A stretch of 64,000 bases of DNA from a virus, in the IMG/VR virus record IMGVR_UViG_3300050821_009835, positions 186,001 to 250,000 of that record, one strand, 5' to 3'. The notes beneath the pieces are model-generated. The model saw nothing but the letters and a program-made list of their open reading frames with translations. It was not told where the DNA came from and did not search any database. Positions 46,502 to 53,306 of this stretch are shown here, piece by piece; the first letter of the stretch is position 1, and each line of letters opens with the position of its first letter. The position numbers and the translations under genes are program-made.

Positions 46502-47600
46502 TGCGGATTCGCTTTCGATCGTCAAGGTTTGGAACTTCACGTGCGTCGTCCGCACGGAAGATTGGCTCGGGACCACTAAGGCGGTGTACATCACGCCTGA
46601 TTCCGTGCTACCGAACCTCCCCGAGTATCGATGGCTTAAAGACACCCCCAACCTCCGAAAAGACCGTGAAATCCTAGCCAAGAAACTTGCTGCTGAACCG
46701 GAAAGCGATCTTGCTCGTATTGCATACAACGAGGGGATTGCTGCACTAGAAGCCCGAATTGACGGCAATACTAAGTACCTTCGAATCGCGGCTAAGAGGC
46801 TGCGTGGCGTGTGGTCTATGGGTATGCTTCTACCCTGCCCAGAAGGCAAAGAAATTGGGGATGACTGTGCGGAGCTGCTCGGCATCACGCACTACGAACC
46901 ACCCCCGGAGCCGCTGTTCAATGCCTCGGGACGTCATCAGGGCGCGGATGTAGGCCCACCACCACCCGTACCCCTAGCTCCTAAGTATGACATCGAGTCT
47001 GCTTACCGTTACGCCTCGGAGGTCTTTGAGCCGGGTGAGATGGTCTATGTCACGGAGAAATTGGATGGTCAGAATGCTCGTTTCACTATGGCTGATGATC
47101 CGTTTCATGGGGAAATTCTTCAGCAGGCTAAGATGTATGCGGGTTCTCGTACGGAATGGAAGCTTGAAGAAGGCGAGAGCAATTGGTGGCAAGTTCAAAA
47201 ACAGAACCCTTGGATCCCAGAATGGTGCGACTCAAATCGTAACAAACTCCTCTATGGTGAAAATTTTGGATGGGTTCAGAAGATGCGCTATGGCGCGACA
47301 GTACCAGGCACTCTATGGTTTCGCGCTTTCGATATTCTGGATGTTACTCGTTGGTTGGACGCTGAAGAATTCATTGCTGCTCTACCAGAAGATCGCCGTG
47401 TGCCCATGCTTGGCATTATGCCCTATAATTTTGAGCAGCTCGTCAAATTAGCTGACGGAAAATCTTTGATTCCTGGTGCTAGTGATCAGATAAGGGAGGG
47501 CATTGTAATCAAGCCTCTGAAAGAACGTTATCACCAGAAATTAGGCCGCGTTGTTCTTAAGATTGTTTCCAATGTGTATTTAGCTGAGTCAGCAAGATAA
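46443..47600 (+). CDS. RNA ligase, Rnl5 (DraRnl-like) type
   Basis: 385 residues from ATG 46443. Residues ~1-130 form an N-terminal OB-like domain (EVVPFVMEKHPDADSLSIVK) as in Deinococcus RNA ligase. The ligase core follows: motif I TEKLDGQNARF with K206, motif III LLYGENFG near 267, IIIa WFRAFDI, motif IV EGIVIKP near 350, motif V VVLKIVSNVYL. Enzymes of this family seal RNA 3'-OH ends at nicks. A Pro-rich linker (~165-180) joins the domains. It is unlike the HNH-fused ligase at 21785, so the phage carries two RNA sealing enzymes. Confidence 0.85.
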   Translation: MALSTHKSEVVPFVMEKHPDADSLSIVKVWNFTCVVRTEDWLGTTKAVYITPDSVLPNLPEYRWLKDTPNLRKDREILAKKLAAEPESDLARIAYNEGIAALEARIDGNTKYLRIAAKRLRGVWSMGMLLPCPEGKEIGDDCAELLGITHYEPPPEPLFNASGRHQGADVGPPPPVPLAPKYDIESAYRYASEVFEPGEMVYVTEKLDGQNARFTMADDPFHGEILQQAKMYAGSRTEWKLEEGESNWWQVQKQNPWIPEWCDSNRNKLLYGENFGWVQKMRYGATVPGTLWFRAFDILDVTRWLDAEEFIAALPEDRRVPMLGIMPYNFEQLVKLADGKSLIPGASDQIREGIVIKPLKERYHQKLGRVVLKIVSNVYLAESAR

Positions 47601-47669
47601 AGCGGTATTTGAACGAAGAGGAGAAGAAATCAATGAGTGCGCCCTAAAACTCAAACTTGAGGGCTAGAG

Positions 47670-47834
47670 ATGAACAAAGTAGAACAACTGCGGGAGATCA
47701 TCAAACGGATGCACAAGCGTCCCGGGATGAATACGGGGGCATATTGGCGCGGTGAGTGCGCTGACGGCTGTCATGCTTGTGAAGCCCTCGCCGTATTGGA
47801 AGAACTTTATCCGGTTGTTGTGACTCGAAAATAA
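47670..47834 (+). CDS. small Cys-containing protein
   Basis: 54 residues from ATG 47670, with GAGGG before it. Contains GECADGCHACEAL, a possible metal-binding loop, between helices. The 69 bases before it hold a five-codon open frame and a GCCCT/AGGGC hairpin (47640-47664). Unknown function. Confidence 0.5.
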   Translation: MNKVEQLREIIKRMHKRPGMNTGAYWRGECADGCHACEALAVLEELYPVVVTRK

Positions 47835-47843
47835 GGAGCGTGT

Positions 47844-48074
47844 ATGGTTGATTTTATCGTTCAAGCATTGGCAGCCGTGTTACTGTTTTTCGGCCTCTGG
47901 TCAATGGGGAACAACCAGTTGCGTGGACCGTTTGTAACCATGGTTGCTGAAATCTTCACAACTGCTGTTGGGATTATGCATCATACTTGGAGTATCATCC
48001 TCATTGGAACTGTATTGGCTTTTGTGCAAGGGCGGAATTTCCTTAAGTGGCGTAAAGAAGGAATAGCCTGGTAA
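47844..48074 (+). CDS. small membrane protein, holin-like topology
   Basis: 76 residues with AAGGAG upstream. Two or three hydrophobic segments (FIVQALAAVLLFFGLWSMG; MVAEIFTTAVGIMHH; WSIILIGTVLAFVQG) and a basic C-terminal tail (RNFLKWRKEG). Fits a holin or other inner-membrane phage protein; no family signature. Confidence 0.55.
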   Translation: MVDFIVQALAAVLLFFGLWSMGNNQLRGPFVTMVAEIFTTAVGIMHHTWSIILIGTVLAFVQGRNFLKWRKEGIAW

Positions 48075-48090
48075 GTCTAGGAGAATAAAC

Positions 48091-49455
48091 ATGCTGTTTG
48101 GTAAAGGTCAGTGGGCTATTCTTGGCCTTAAAGTAGATTCCTTCCCGAAATTCCAAGCTACTCTGGCTGATCCATTGAAGACGCTGCTTGTTTCTCAATT
48201 GGTGGCAAGCATCCGTACACGCTTCAAAAATTGCTCTACAGTTGGCATCAATCCGTTTGATAAACCGCGCATGGATGAGGTTTTGGCGGAATCCCCTAAT
48301 TCTGTATCTTTGGTAGACCCCGGCGTAGAGGATATTCAGCACTATCTAGAACTTCGTGAAACCATGGGGCCGGATTACTCTGCTACGTTTGATCCTCTTT
48401 GCTACGCTAAGGCATATGGAGCGGTGGAGCCGGATTTCGTTTTGGACGCCAACCTGTTCAATACTTACGGTTTCTGGGTTGTCTTCAACGATTATGAGGA
48501 TGTAAGCGATGTTGCCAGCAAAAAGGAACAACTGGCATACGAAACCCTGGGCCGTCCGTATAAATTTGCTGTTAAGGATGACAAATCTCGCATTGACTTA
48601 ACTGCAAATGGATTCTCCATTCATGCTCGGAAGCAATTTCCAGTCATTGTAGATTATCAGACTGGGCGAGTCTTTATTGCTTCTTCAAACACAGAAGAGA
48701 TATTGACCGTGCGTCAAATGTTGGAGAATATGGGCGCGGTTGTGAATAGCGTGTACTGGTCTTTTGGTAAACCAGATTGGACTAGAGATTTCTTGACTAA
48801 GATCTCGGAAACAACAAAGTTTGAGGCGGAATTTCAAAAACGTACAGAAGAACGTACAAGATTTACAAAAGAACAAGTTGAGAAACTGGAAGACAAAATG
48901 ATGGAGAGAATTGTTTCCACCTTCTTCTCCTTAGCAGAACTCCCTACAGGACAATGGGCCGGACTGAAAGCTCCCACCCGTCTTAAGATGATGAAGACTG
49001 CTGAACCTGTATCCTGTGCTGATCCTACCGCAGCGTTCTACATCCGTTACATGGCTAATGAATTTGAAGTTGTCTCTGCTGGCGTGGTTTTCCAAGAGTT
49101 GACTAGTCGACTCATGAAGGATAAGGAGATTCCAGTTCGGCATGACCTTTTTACTCTGACGATCGATGACAACATCAATAATTTTGATGCCGGGGCTGCG
49201 ATGTTGAAGGGGTTTGACCTGCCTAAATATAAGAACGAAATGAAGCAATTCTTAAAGCAGAAGGGGCAAGCTGCAATCAAAGATTACTGGTACAACTGGT
49301 GCTCTGGTATGCGAGGAGCTATTGCATACTTCGTTGACAATGTAGCAGAAACGCTCGATCTTAAGGCTTCGTCCAACATAAAGCCGGATGAGTATGGTTT
49401 GCTCGCAGCCAAATATGATGCAGCAGAAGTTAGCGACATCGCTGCGAATCTTTAA
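48091..49455 (+). CDS. hypothetical protein, 454 residues
   Basis: Opens MLFGKGQWAILGLKVDSF, has a strand pair PVIVDYQTGRVFIASSNTEE followed by a helix, a charged coiled coil at ~245-275, and a C-terminal helical domain. The strand pair and size recall RdgC-type nucleoid proteins, but the match is too weak to name it. It is well expressed by look (AGGAG site, intact) and sits before the Nudix gene. Confidence 0.5.
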   Translation: MLFGKGQWAILGLKVDSFPKFQATLADPLKTLLVSQLVASIRTRFKNCSTVGINPFDKPRMDEVLAESPNSVSLVDPGVEDIQHYLELRETMGPDYSATFDPLCYAKAYGAVEPDFVLDANLFNTYGFWVVFNDYEDVSDVASKKEQLAYETLGRPYKFAVKDDKSRIDLTANGFSIHARKQFPVIVDYQTGRVFIASSNTEEILTVRQMLENMGAVVNSVYWSFGKPDWTRDFLTKISETTKFEAEFQKRTEERTRFTKEQVEKLEDKMMERIVSTFFSLAELPTGQWAGLKAPTRLKMMKTAEPVSCADPTAAFYIRYMANEFEVVSAGVVFQELTSRLMKDKEIPVRHDLFTLTIDDNINNFDAGAAMLKGFDLPKYKNEMKQFLKQKGQAAIKDYWYNWCSGMRGAIAYFVDNVAETLDLKASSNIKPDEYGLLAAKYDAAEVSDIAANL

Positions 49456-49463
49456 GGATATGT

Positions 49464-49988
49464 ATGTCAGAAAATAAACTATGGGAAGGCACACGTGGAG
49501 AAGGGTGCCATGGGTTTCCAAGACCGCACGCAGCACCCCCGGATTCCTTTGATCTGGATAAAAAATTTCCTCGAGTCATGATCGCCGCCATTGTTACTCG
49601 TGGTTCTGAAATCTTATTGGGACGTAGTAAGGAGGCTAAATGGGTTATCCCCGGCGGAGAAGTCAAGCCATTTGAATCACTCCCCAACACGATTACACGA
49701 ATCTTAAGAGAAGAAGCAAATGTTGATATTCGCCCCGGTTCGACACTTTTTGTTTCCGAAAATTTCAAACCAGAGATTGATCATCTGATTGCAATATATG
49801 TTGAAGCAGATTACTTGGGTGGGTACCTCAAGGCGGGCGGCAATTTCAAAGATGTTTGTTGGGTGGATGTTCGTCAACTTGGGGATATGCAGGATGCTAT
49901 GAGTCAGCTTACGATTGATGCACTGCACAAATTTAGCCTCATCTTGAAAGCGCGGGCTATTCAAAAGAAACAGAGTGTATTTCCGTGA
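49464..49988 (+). CDS. Nudix hydrolase
   Basis: 174 residues. The Nudix box at ~67-90 reads GGEVKPFESL then TRILREEANVD; the metal-binding EE pair is present, while the first E of the usual REUxEE is Ile. The core starts at about residue 37 (FPRVMIAAIVTRGSEILLGR). The first ~35 residues are an unusual Cys/His/Pro-rich lead-in. Nudix enzymes cut nucleoside diphosphate compounds, e.g. NADH, ADP-ribose or damaged NTPs. Substrate is not evident. It overlaps the next start by GTGA. Confidence 0.8.
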   Translation: MSENKLWEGTRGEGCHGFPRPHAAPPDSFDLDKKFPRVMIAAIVTRGSEILLGRSKEAKWVIPGGEVKPFESLPNTITRILREEANVDIRPGSTLFVSENFKPEIDHLIAIYVEADYLGGYLKAGGNFKDVCWVDVRQLGDMQDAMSQLTIDALHKFSLILKARAIQKKQSVFP

Positions 49989-50119
49989 GTGGGCTGTTGG
50001 ATTTACTGATGGCCTTTCAGATGTTGCTCAGGGAAGCCTGGCATTTTATTCGGGATGTATTTTTGGTTATCGCTGGGTTAGCGATAATTGCATACTGGTG
50101 GCCTCGTAAGGGAAAATAA
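49985..50119 (+). CDS. small single-pass membrane protein
   Basis: 44 residues from GTG 49985 overlapping the Nudix stop. Amphipathic start, then a hydrophobic helix (FLVIAGLAIIAYWW) and basic end RKGK: a C-in anchored peptide. Unknown function; resembles the other overlap-coupled membrane peptides at 45426 and 63436. Confidence 0.5.
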   Translation: MSGLLDLLMAFQMLLREAWHFIRDVFLVIAGLAIIAYWWPRKGK

Positions 50120-50456
50120 TGCAAACGACAAAGAAACTGCAATTGACATTAGAAATAGCGGGGAAATCTCGGAAACAGAGAAATTGAGTAGTTTTATTCA
50201 GAGCGAATTGGGACGTATTTCTAAACTCCCTGGTGTTGTTACTTATGAAATCACAATAGATCATTCGTTGGGTGAACCAATACCGGGTGACCCAACGTTT
50301 GGAATGACAGAAGGTCCTGTTGATAGCTGCCTTCCTAAACTGAGTTGGTGGAAGAGAATCGCTAATATAACCGATTTCTACCACTACGTAGTATTATACA
50401 GAAGCAGTACTTTCCGTGGGAACCACGGTTTAGCCGTCTGTCTTGGGTTGAAGTAA
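50088..50456 (+). CDS. hypothetical protein, start uncertain
   Basis: 122 residues if it starts at TTG 50088 inside the preceding gene. The coding look is good from ETAIDIRNSGEISETEKL onward. ATG 50119, which has AAGGG before it, opens another frame that ends after about 22 codons, so either that micro-gene is translated and couples to a later TTG, or the TTG 50088 is used. No motif recognised. Confidence 0.45.
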   Translation: MHTGGLVRENNANDKETAIDIRNSGEISETEKLSSFIQSELGRISKLPGVVTYEITIDHSLGEPIPGDPTFGMTEGPVDSCLPKLSWWKRIANITDFYHYVVLYRSSTFRGNHGLAVCLGLK

Positions 50457-50478
50457 GACCTGATTGGGGGCGGAATCC

Positions 50479-50583
50479 ATGAAATGGAAGTTCACAGATA
50501 TGAATTACCAACGCCAAACACGAATTACCACAACGACCACGCAAGTGGGCGTCTCTGGTTCGTGTGTAACCGTTGGCAAGTAA
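50479..50583 (+). CDS. possible 34-residue Thr-rich peptide
   Basis: ATG 50479 follows GGGGGCGGA. The peptide is Thr-rich (RITTTTTQVG) and ends before a terminator. Little else supports it. Confidence 0.3.
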   Translation: MKWKFTDMNYQRQTRITTTTTQVGVSGSCVTVGK

Positions 50584-50609
50584 GACCAAGGTTAGATCGA
50601 TCCGAAGAC

Positions 50610-50640
50610 GCTCTCCAGTGATGGAGGGCATTTTTGTTTT
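50610..50640 (+). terminator. rho-independent terminator
   Basis: Stem GCTCTCCA/TGGAGGGC (50610-50617 with 50622-50629, one G-U pair), GTGA loop, then ATTTTTGTTTT. It separates the membrane/Nudix genes from the tRNA region. Confidence 0.75.
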
Positions 50641-50652
50641 ATGGAGGAATCT

Positions 50653-50775
50653 ATGGAAACAAATTGGCATGAATGGACGAGTTGTGAATTTTACGGTCAT
50701 GTTTTCCAGACCGATGAAGAAACTGGCCGCACTCATTGCACAGACTGCGGTGAAAAAACCGAAGACCACGAGTAG
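50653..50775 (+). CDS. small zinc-binding-like protein
   Basis: 40 residues with GGAGG five bases before ATG 50653. CEFYGHVF and HCTDCGEKTEDH supply a C/H set for one zinc. The stop codon lies inside the tRNA gene that starts at 50766, so message and tRNA overlap by ten bases. Confidence 0.5.
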   Translation: METNWHEWTSCEFYGHVFQTDEETGRTHCTDCGEKTEDHE

Positions 50776-50842
50776 CTCAGTTGGTAGCAGCAATTGGCCG
50801 ATAACCGATAGGTCGCAGGTTCGATCCCTGCCTCGTGGACCA
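50766..50842 (+). tRNA. tRNA-Ile(GAU)
   Basis: 77 nt. Acceptor CCACGAG/CTCGTGG, D-arm with a C-C mismatch, anticodon stem ATTGG/CCGAT with loop CCGATAA (GAT at 50800-50802), five-base variable loop, T-arm GCAGG/CCTGC, encoded CCA. Base 33 is C instead of the near-universal U, so the anticodon assignment is slightly uncertain. Confidence 0.8.
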
Positions 50843-50863
50843 AAATTTTAATGGAGGCCAAAT

Positions 50864-50920
50864 ATGGCTGAAGAAAAGGAACAGCACGAGGAGTATCCGA
50901 TGAACGGGCCTTGTTGCTAG
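50864..50920 (+). CDS. possible 18-residue peptide between tRNAs
   Basis: ATG 50864 has GGAGG seven bases before it and encodes a charged peptide ending NGPCC. Only the ribosome-binding site supports it. Confidence 0.3.
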   Translation: MAEEKEQHEEYPMNGPCC

Positions 50921-50929
50921 AGGAATTTT

Positions 50930-51011
50930 GCTAGGATGGCTCAGCGGCGACAGCAGCAGTTTCGTACACTGCCATACAAACACAGGGGTTCGAGTCCCCT
51001 TCCTAGCTCCA
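50930..51011 (+). tRNA. tRNA-Thr(CGU), enlarged variable loop
   Basis: 82 nt. Acceptor GCTAGGA/TCCTAGC, D-stem with the same C-C mismatch as the preceding tRNA, anticodon stem GCAGT/ACTGC with loop TTCGTAC (CGT at 50963-50965), T-arm AGGGG/CCCCT, encoded CCA. The variable region is 11 nt (CATACAAACAC) rather than the usual 4-5. Confidence 0.75.
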
Positions 51012-51016
51012 AGTTT

Positions 51017-51089
51017 GCAGATGTAACACAATTGGCAGTGTACTTCCTTGGTAAGGAAGAGGTTGTGGGTTCGACTCCCATCGTCTGCT
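51017..51089 (+). tRNA. tRNA-Thr(GGU)
   Basis: 73 nt, fully canonical: acceptor GCAGATG/CGTCTGC, D-stem ACAC/GTGT, anticodon stem CTTCC/GGAAG with loop TTGGTAA (GGT at 51050-51052), five-base variable loop, T-arm GTGGG/CCCAT. CCA is not encoded. Confidence 0.9.
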
Positions 51090-51127
51090 CTTTCGTGACT
51101 TTCTTTAAGAAAGGTTCATGACGAATT

Positions 51128-51307
51128 ATGAATAACGGGTGCCCATGTAGCAGCTGTCATCCATACGGTGCAGCTTATTGTTGGTGTTTTCTCCACAGAC
51201 TAGAGCACCCGTTAGTAGAGAAGATTATCAATGCGGAGAGCTGGCGTGAAACCAGCCAATTGATGAATGAACTTTACACGACGTATTTGAGTCGTTTAGG
51301 AAGATAA
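51128..51307 (+). CDS. small Cys-rich protein inside tRNA cluster
   Basis: 59 residues from ATG 51128. The start is Cys-rich (GCPCSSCHPYGAAYCWCF), the rest helical (ESWRETSQLMNELYTTYL). It lies between two tRNA genes and ends five bases before the next. Function unknown; zinc binding plausible. Confidence 0.5.
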   Translation: MNNGCPCSSCHPYGAAYCWCFLHRLEHPLVEKIINAESWRETSQLMNELYTTYLSRLGR

Positions 51308-51311
51308 GTTT

Positions 51312-51397
51312 GCTGGTATCGCATAGTGGCCGATTGCAGCAGTTTTGTAAACTGCCGGAGAAATCCCACGGGGGTCCAAATCCCTCTGCCAGCTCCA
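51312..51397 (+). tRNA. tRNA-Thr(UGU), long variable arm
   Basis: 86 nt. Acceptor GCTGGTA/TGCCAGC, anticodon stem GCAGT/ACTGC (same as tRNA-Thr(CGU)) with loop TTTGTAA (TGT at 51346-51348), 14-nt variable region that can form GGA/TCC, T-arm GGGGG/CCCTC with loop TCCAAAT, encoded CCA. Thr tRNAs normally have short variable loops. Confidence 0.75.
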
Positions 51398-51404
51398 AAA
51401 TTTT

Positions 51405-51491
51405 AGGGCGGTCGGGTAATGGCATCCCACCTGACTTTGAATCAGACGAGCCTTCGGCTCATTGTAGGTTCGAATCCTACCCGCCCTGCCA
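51405..51491 (+). tRNA. tRNA-Gln(UUG), hairpin in variable region
   Basis: 87 nt. Acceptor AGGGCGG/CCGCCCT, short D-arm GGG/CCC, anticodon stem CTGA/TCAG with loop CTTTGAA (TTG at 51437-51439), T-arm GTAGG/CCTAC with TTCGAAT, encoded CCA. The 17-nt variable region (51447-51463) forms a stable GAGCC/GGCTC hairpin, not expected for Gln. Confidence 0.8.
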
Positions 51492-51649
51492 ACTCCAATA
51501 ACTACGGCAAGATAGGGCGACCAGATTTGTAGCTGTTAGTGTTAGTGCATAATACCCGAAATTCCCACCTCATCCGTAGCTTAACTCCAAGGACGTGTGT
51601 TCTGTAGTATCTGAATAACAGTCCTAATTCGAAGTTCAGGAGAGAAGAC
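51492..51649 (+). promoter_or_regulatory. gene-free stretch with candidate promoter
   Basis: 158 bases with no convincing protein gene. GTAGTAT at 51604-51610 is a likely -10 element for the secreted protein, with TTAACT about 18 bases upstream as a weak -35. AGGAG precedes the ATG at 51650. Confidence 0.4.
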
Positions 51650-52462
51650 ATGAAGTTATTTCGTTCAGTAGTACTCGCAACAATTCTGTTGGCGGCTGCA
51701 TTTGTTTTGGCTCAAAAACAGACTGGAAATCAAACTCAGAACGGCAAGCAGAACTGCACAGGTATTGGCCAGTGTCAGGGTCAACAACAGAATCAAGGGC
51801 AGCAGCAGGGTCAGAATCAGACAGGCACTAACACTCAGTCTGGAGTGAACACGGGTACCAATACTCAATCAGGCACCAATACTCAATCAGGCACTAACAC
51901 TCAGTCCGGTAAGATCACCAGCAACAATTCCAACACTTCTGCTGGCGGTGCAGCTACTGCTCAGAACAGTCAGACGAGTAACAGCGTCTACAATGATTCT
52001 CGTCAGACGCCGCCTACTTTCGTTACTCCTCCCTTCCCCACCGATCATTGTCAAGCAACGGGTGGCGGTGGCGGGGCAGGAGGCGCATTCAGCTTTGGCA
52101 TCTCCGGCAGTCACACCAACAAGGAATGTCAGCAAGTTTCAACCGCACAAGCCTTTGCTGCTCTTGGAAATCCTACTGCGGCGGCTAAGATTCTGTGTGC
52201 CACCAAAACTGCTAAGCAGGCCAACCTCACCTTTGAGGATTGCCTAAAGATTGCTCAGCCACAAGAACAGGTGGCACCAACCCCAGCGCCTGTAGCTGAG
52301 CCTGTAGCCCCAGCACCGATCGTCGTACCTGCTCCGCAGGTTACGATTAACATCCCTCCGCAAGTAGTGACTGCGCTTATTCCACCGTTGACAGAAACTC
52401 CTACGGTGGTAATAAAACACAAAAAGAAATCCAGGCCTTGTGTTCAATCTTCTGAAAAATAA
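51650..52462 (+). CDS. secreted low-complexity repeat protein
   Basis: 270 residues. Signal peptide MKLFRSVVLATILLAAAFVL with cleavage near residue 21. Residues ~22-110 are Gln/Asn/Thr/Gly-rich, with tandem GTNTQS repeats. A Gly-rich block and a small helical domain with four cysteines (~135-200) follow, then Pro/Val/Ala-rich and a basic Lys-rich end. Such a protein would be exported to the periplasm or surface, perhaps adhesive or aggregating. It has its own promoter-like site and a strong terminator. Function unknown; no family recognised. Confidence 0.65.
   Translation: MKLFRSVVLATILLAAAFVLAQKQTGNQTQNGKQNCTGIGQCQGQQQNQGQQQGQNQTGTNTQSGVNTGTNTQSGTNTQSGTNTQSGKITSNNSNTSAGGAATAQNSQTSNSVYNDSRQTPPTFVTPPFPTDHCQATGGGGGAGGAFSFGISGSHTNKECQQVSTAQAFAALGNPTAAAKILCATKTAKQANLTFEDCLKIAQPQEQVAPTPAPVAEPVAPAPIVVPAPQVTINIPPQVVTALIPPLTETPTVVIKHKKKSRPCVQSSEK
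51824..51907 (+). repeat. 18-bp tandem coding repeat
   Basis: About four copies of a unit like GGCACCAATACTCAATCA, encoding GTNTQS, with third-base variation. The copies at 51872-51907 are adjacent; earlier ones are separated by short inserts. In-frame repeats can change number without breaking the gene. Confidence 0.75.
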
Positions 52463-52484
52463 TTGGGAGTAAAGCGAAGAGGTA

Positions 52485-52516
52485 AACGGGTCTCCAGTTA
52501 ATTGGAGACCCGTTTT
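52485..52516 (+). terminator. strong rho-independent terminator
   Basis: Perfect 12-bp stem AACGGGTCTCCA/TGGAGACCCGTT (52485-52496 with 52503-52514), GTTAAT loop, TTTT tail. Its right arm contains GGAG, which could serve as ribosome-binding site for a TTG at 52515. Confidence 0.85.
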
Positions 52517-52532
52517 GCCAGTATTAGATTCT

Positions 52533-53306
52533 ATGATTCAAAAAGCTACAGCCAAAGGTATGCGCCCGTATCAAGAAGATACTTCATTCATTTGTACTCA
52601 TCCTCACGGCGATCTTTTCGGTGTGTTTGACGGTCATGGTGGTCTAAATTGTTCTACATATCTTAGTGAACATTTTCCAGAAGCGTTCATTACACATTAC
52701 GAAGAAGTCTATGGTGATGCATACGAGGATTCTGTCGATGAGAAAGAAGTTTCTTTTTACAAATTTCTATCAAAAGCTGCTATGCGCAAAGCGTTTTATC
52801 AAATGGCAGATGAAACCAAACAGATGAGAAATGGTTCAACGGCCTCTGTGATTTGGGTGTTTCGTAAATTAAATTTTGCTGTTTGTGCGGTAATTGGCGA
52901 TTCTCCTATTATTGTTGGGACTGGTAAAAGGAGCTATCACTTAGGGCCGGATCACAATGCACGTTCCAACACAAAAGAGCGGGAAGCGGCTGAGAAACGT
53001 GGGGCATTTTGGGACGGTTATTATCTGTGCCATAGTTGGCATGGGGGCGGACTTCAAATGAGCCGCGCTTTGGGGGATTGTTCTCTACCGTTTCTTAGTC
53101 GTGTACCTCAAATCTATACTCAAAAGGTGCACGATTTTGTGTTAGTTGGAACGGATGGTATTCTAGACCCAGGGCATAAGAGTCATGATATGGTGCCGGG
53201 TATGGTAAAGGCAGTTCGTGAAGGAGCTACTGCGAATCAAATCGTCGCGACAGCACTCGCAGTTCCCACCGGGGACAACGCCACTTGTCTGATTTGGAGA
53301 CCATAA
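52533..53306 (+). CDS. PP2C-type protein serine/threonine phosphatase
   Basis: 257 residues from ATG 52533; in-frame TTG 52515 is an alternative start with GGAG in the terminator arm. All PP2C motifs are present in order: KGMRPYQEDTS, GVFDGHGG (metal-binding D33), GSTASVIWV, VIGDSP, DHNARSN, LQMSRALGD, FVLVGTDGILD and GDNATCLI. It removes phosphate from Ser/Thr using two metal ions. PP2C genes are unusual in phages; targets could be phosphorylated host defence or signalling proteins. It ends directly at the helicase start. Confidence 0.85.
   Translation: MIQKATAKGMRPYQEDTSFICTHPHGDLFGVFDGHGGLNCSTYLSEHFPEAFITHYEEVYGDAYEDSVDEKEVSFYKFLSKAAMRKAFYQMADETKQMRNGSTASVIWVFRKLNFAVCAVIGDSPIIVGTGKRSYHLGPDHNARSNTKEREAAEKRGAFWDGYYLCHSWHGGGLQMSRALGDCSLPFLSRVPQIYTQKVHDFVLVGTDGILDPGHKSHDMVPGMVKAVREGATANQIVATALAVPTGDNATCLIWRP

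Noticed and set aside
47640-47664. Terminator after the Rnl5-type ligase
   Set aside because: The GCCCT/AGGGC hairpin has no T-run and translation continues just downstream.
48091-49455. RdgC annotation
   Set aside because: Only a single strand-pair resemblance; not enough to name it.
50573-51501. Open frames of 60-92 codons across 50573-50851, 50777-51031 (minus), 51228-51425 (minus) and 51310-51501
   Set aside because: They run through tRNA genes with clear cloverleaf pairing, lack ribosome-binding sites, and have unnatural composition.
51824-51907. CRISPR array
   Set aside because: The 18-bp repeats are adjacent, in frame and encode GTNTQS; there are no spacers.
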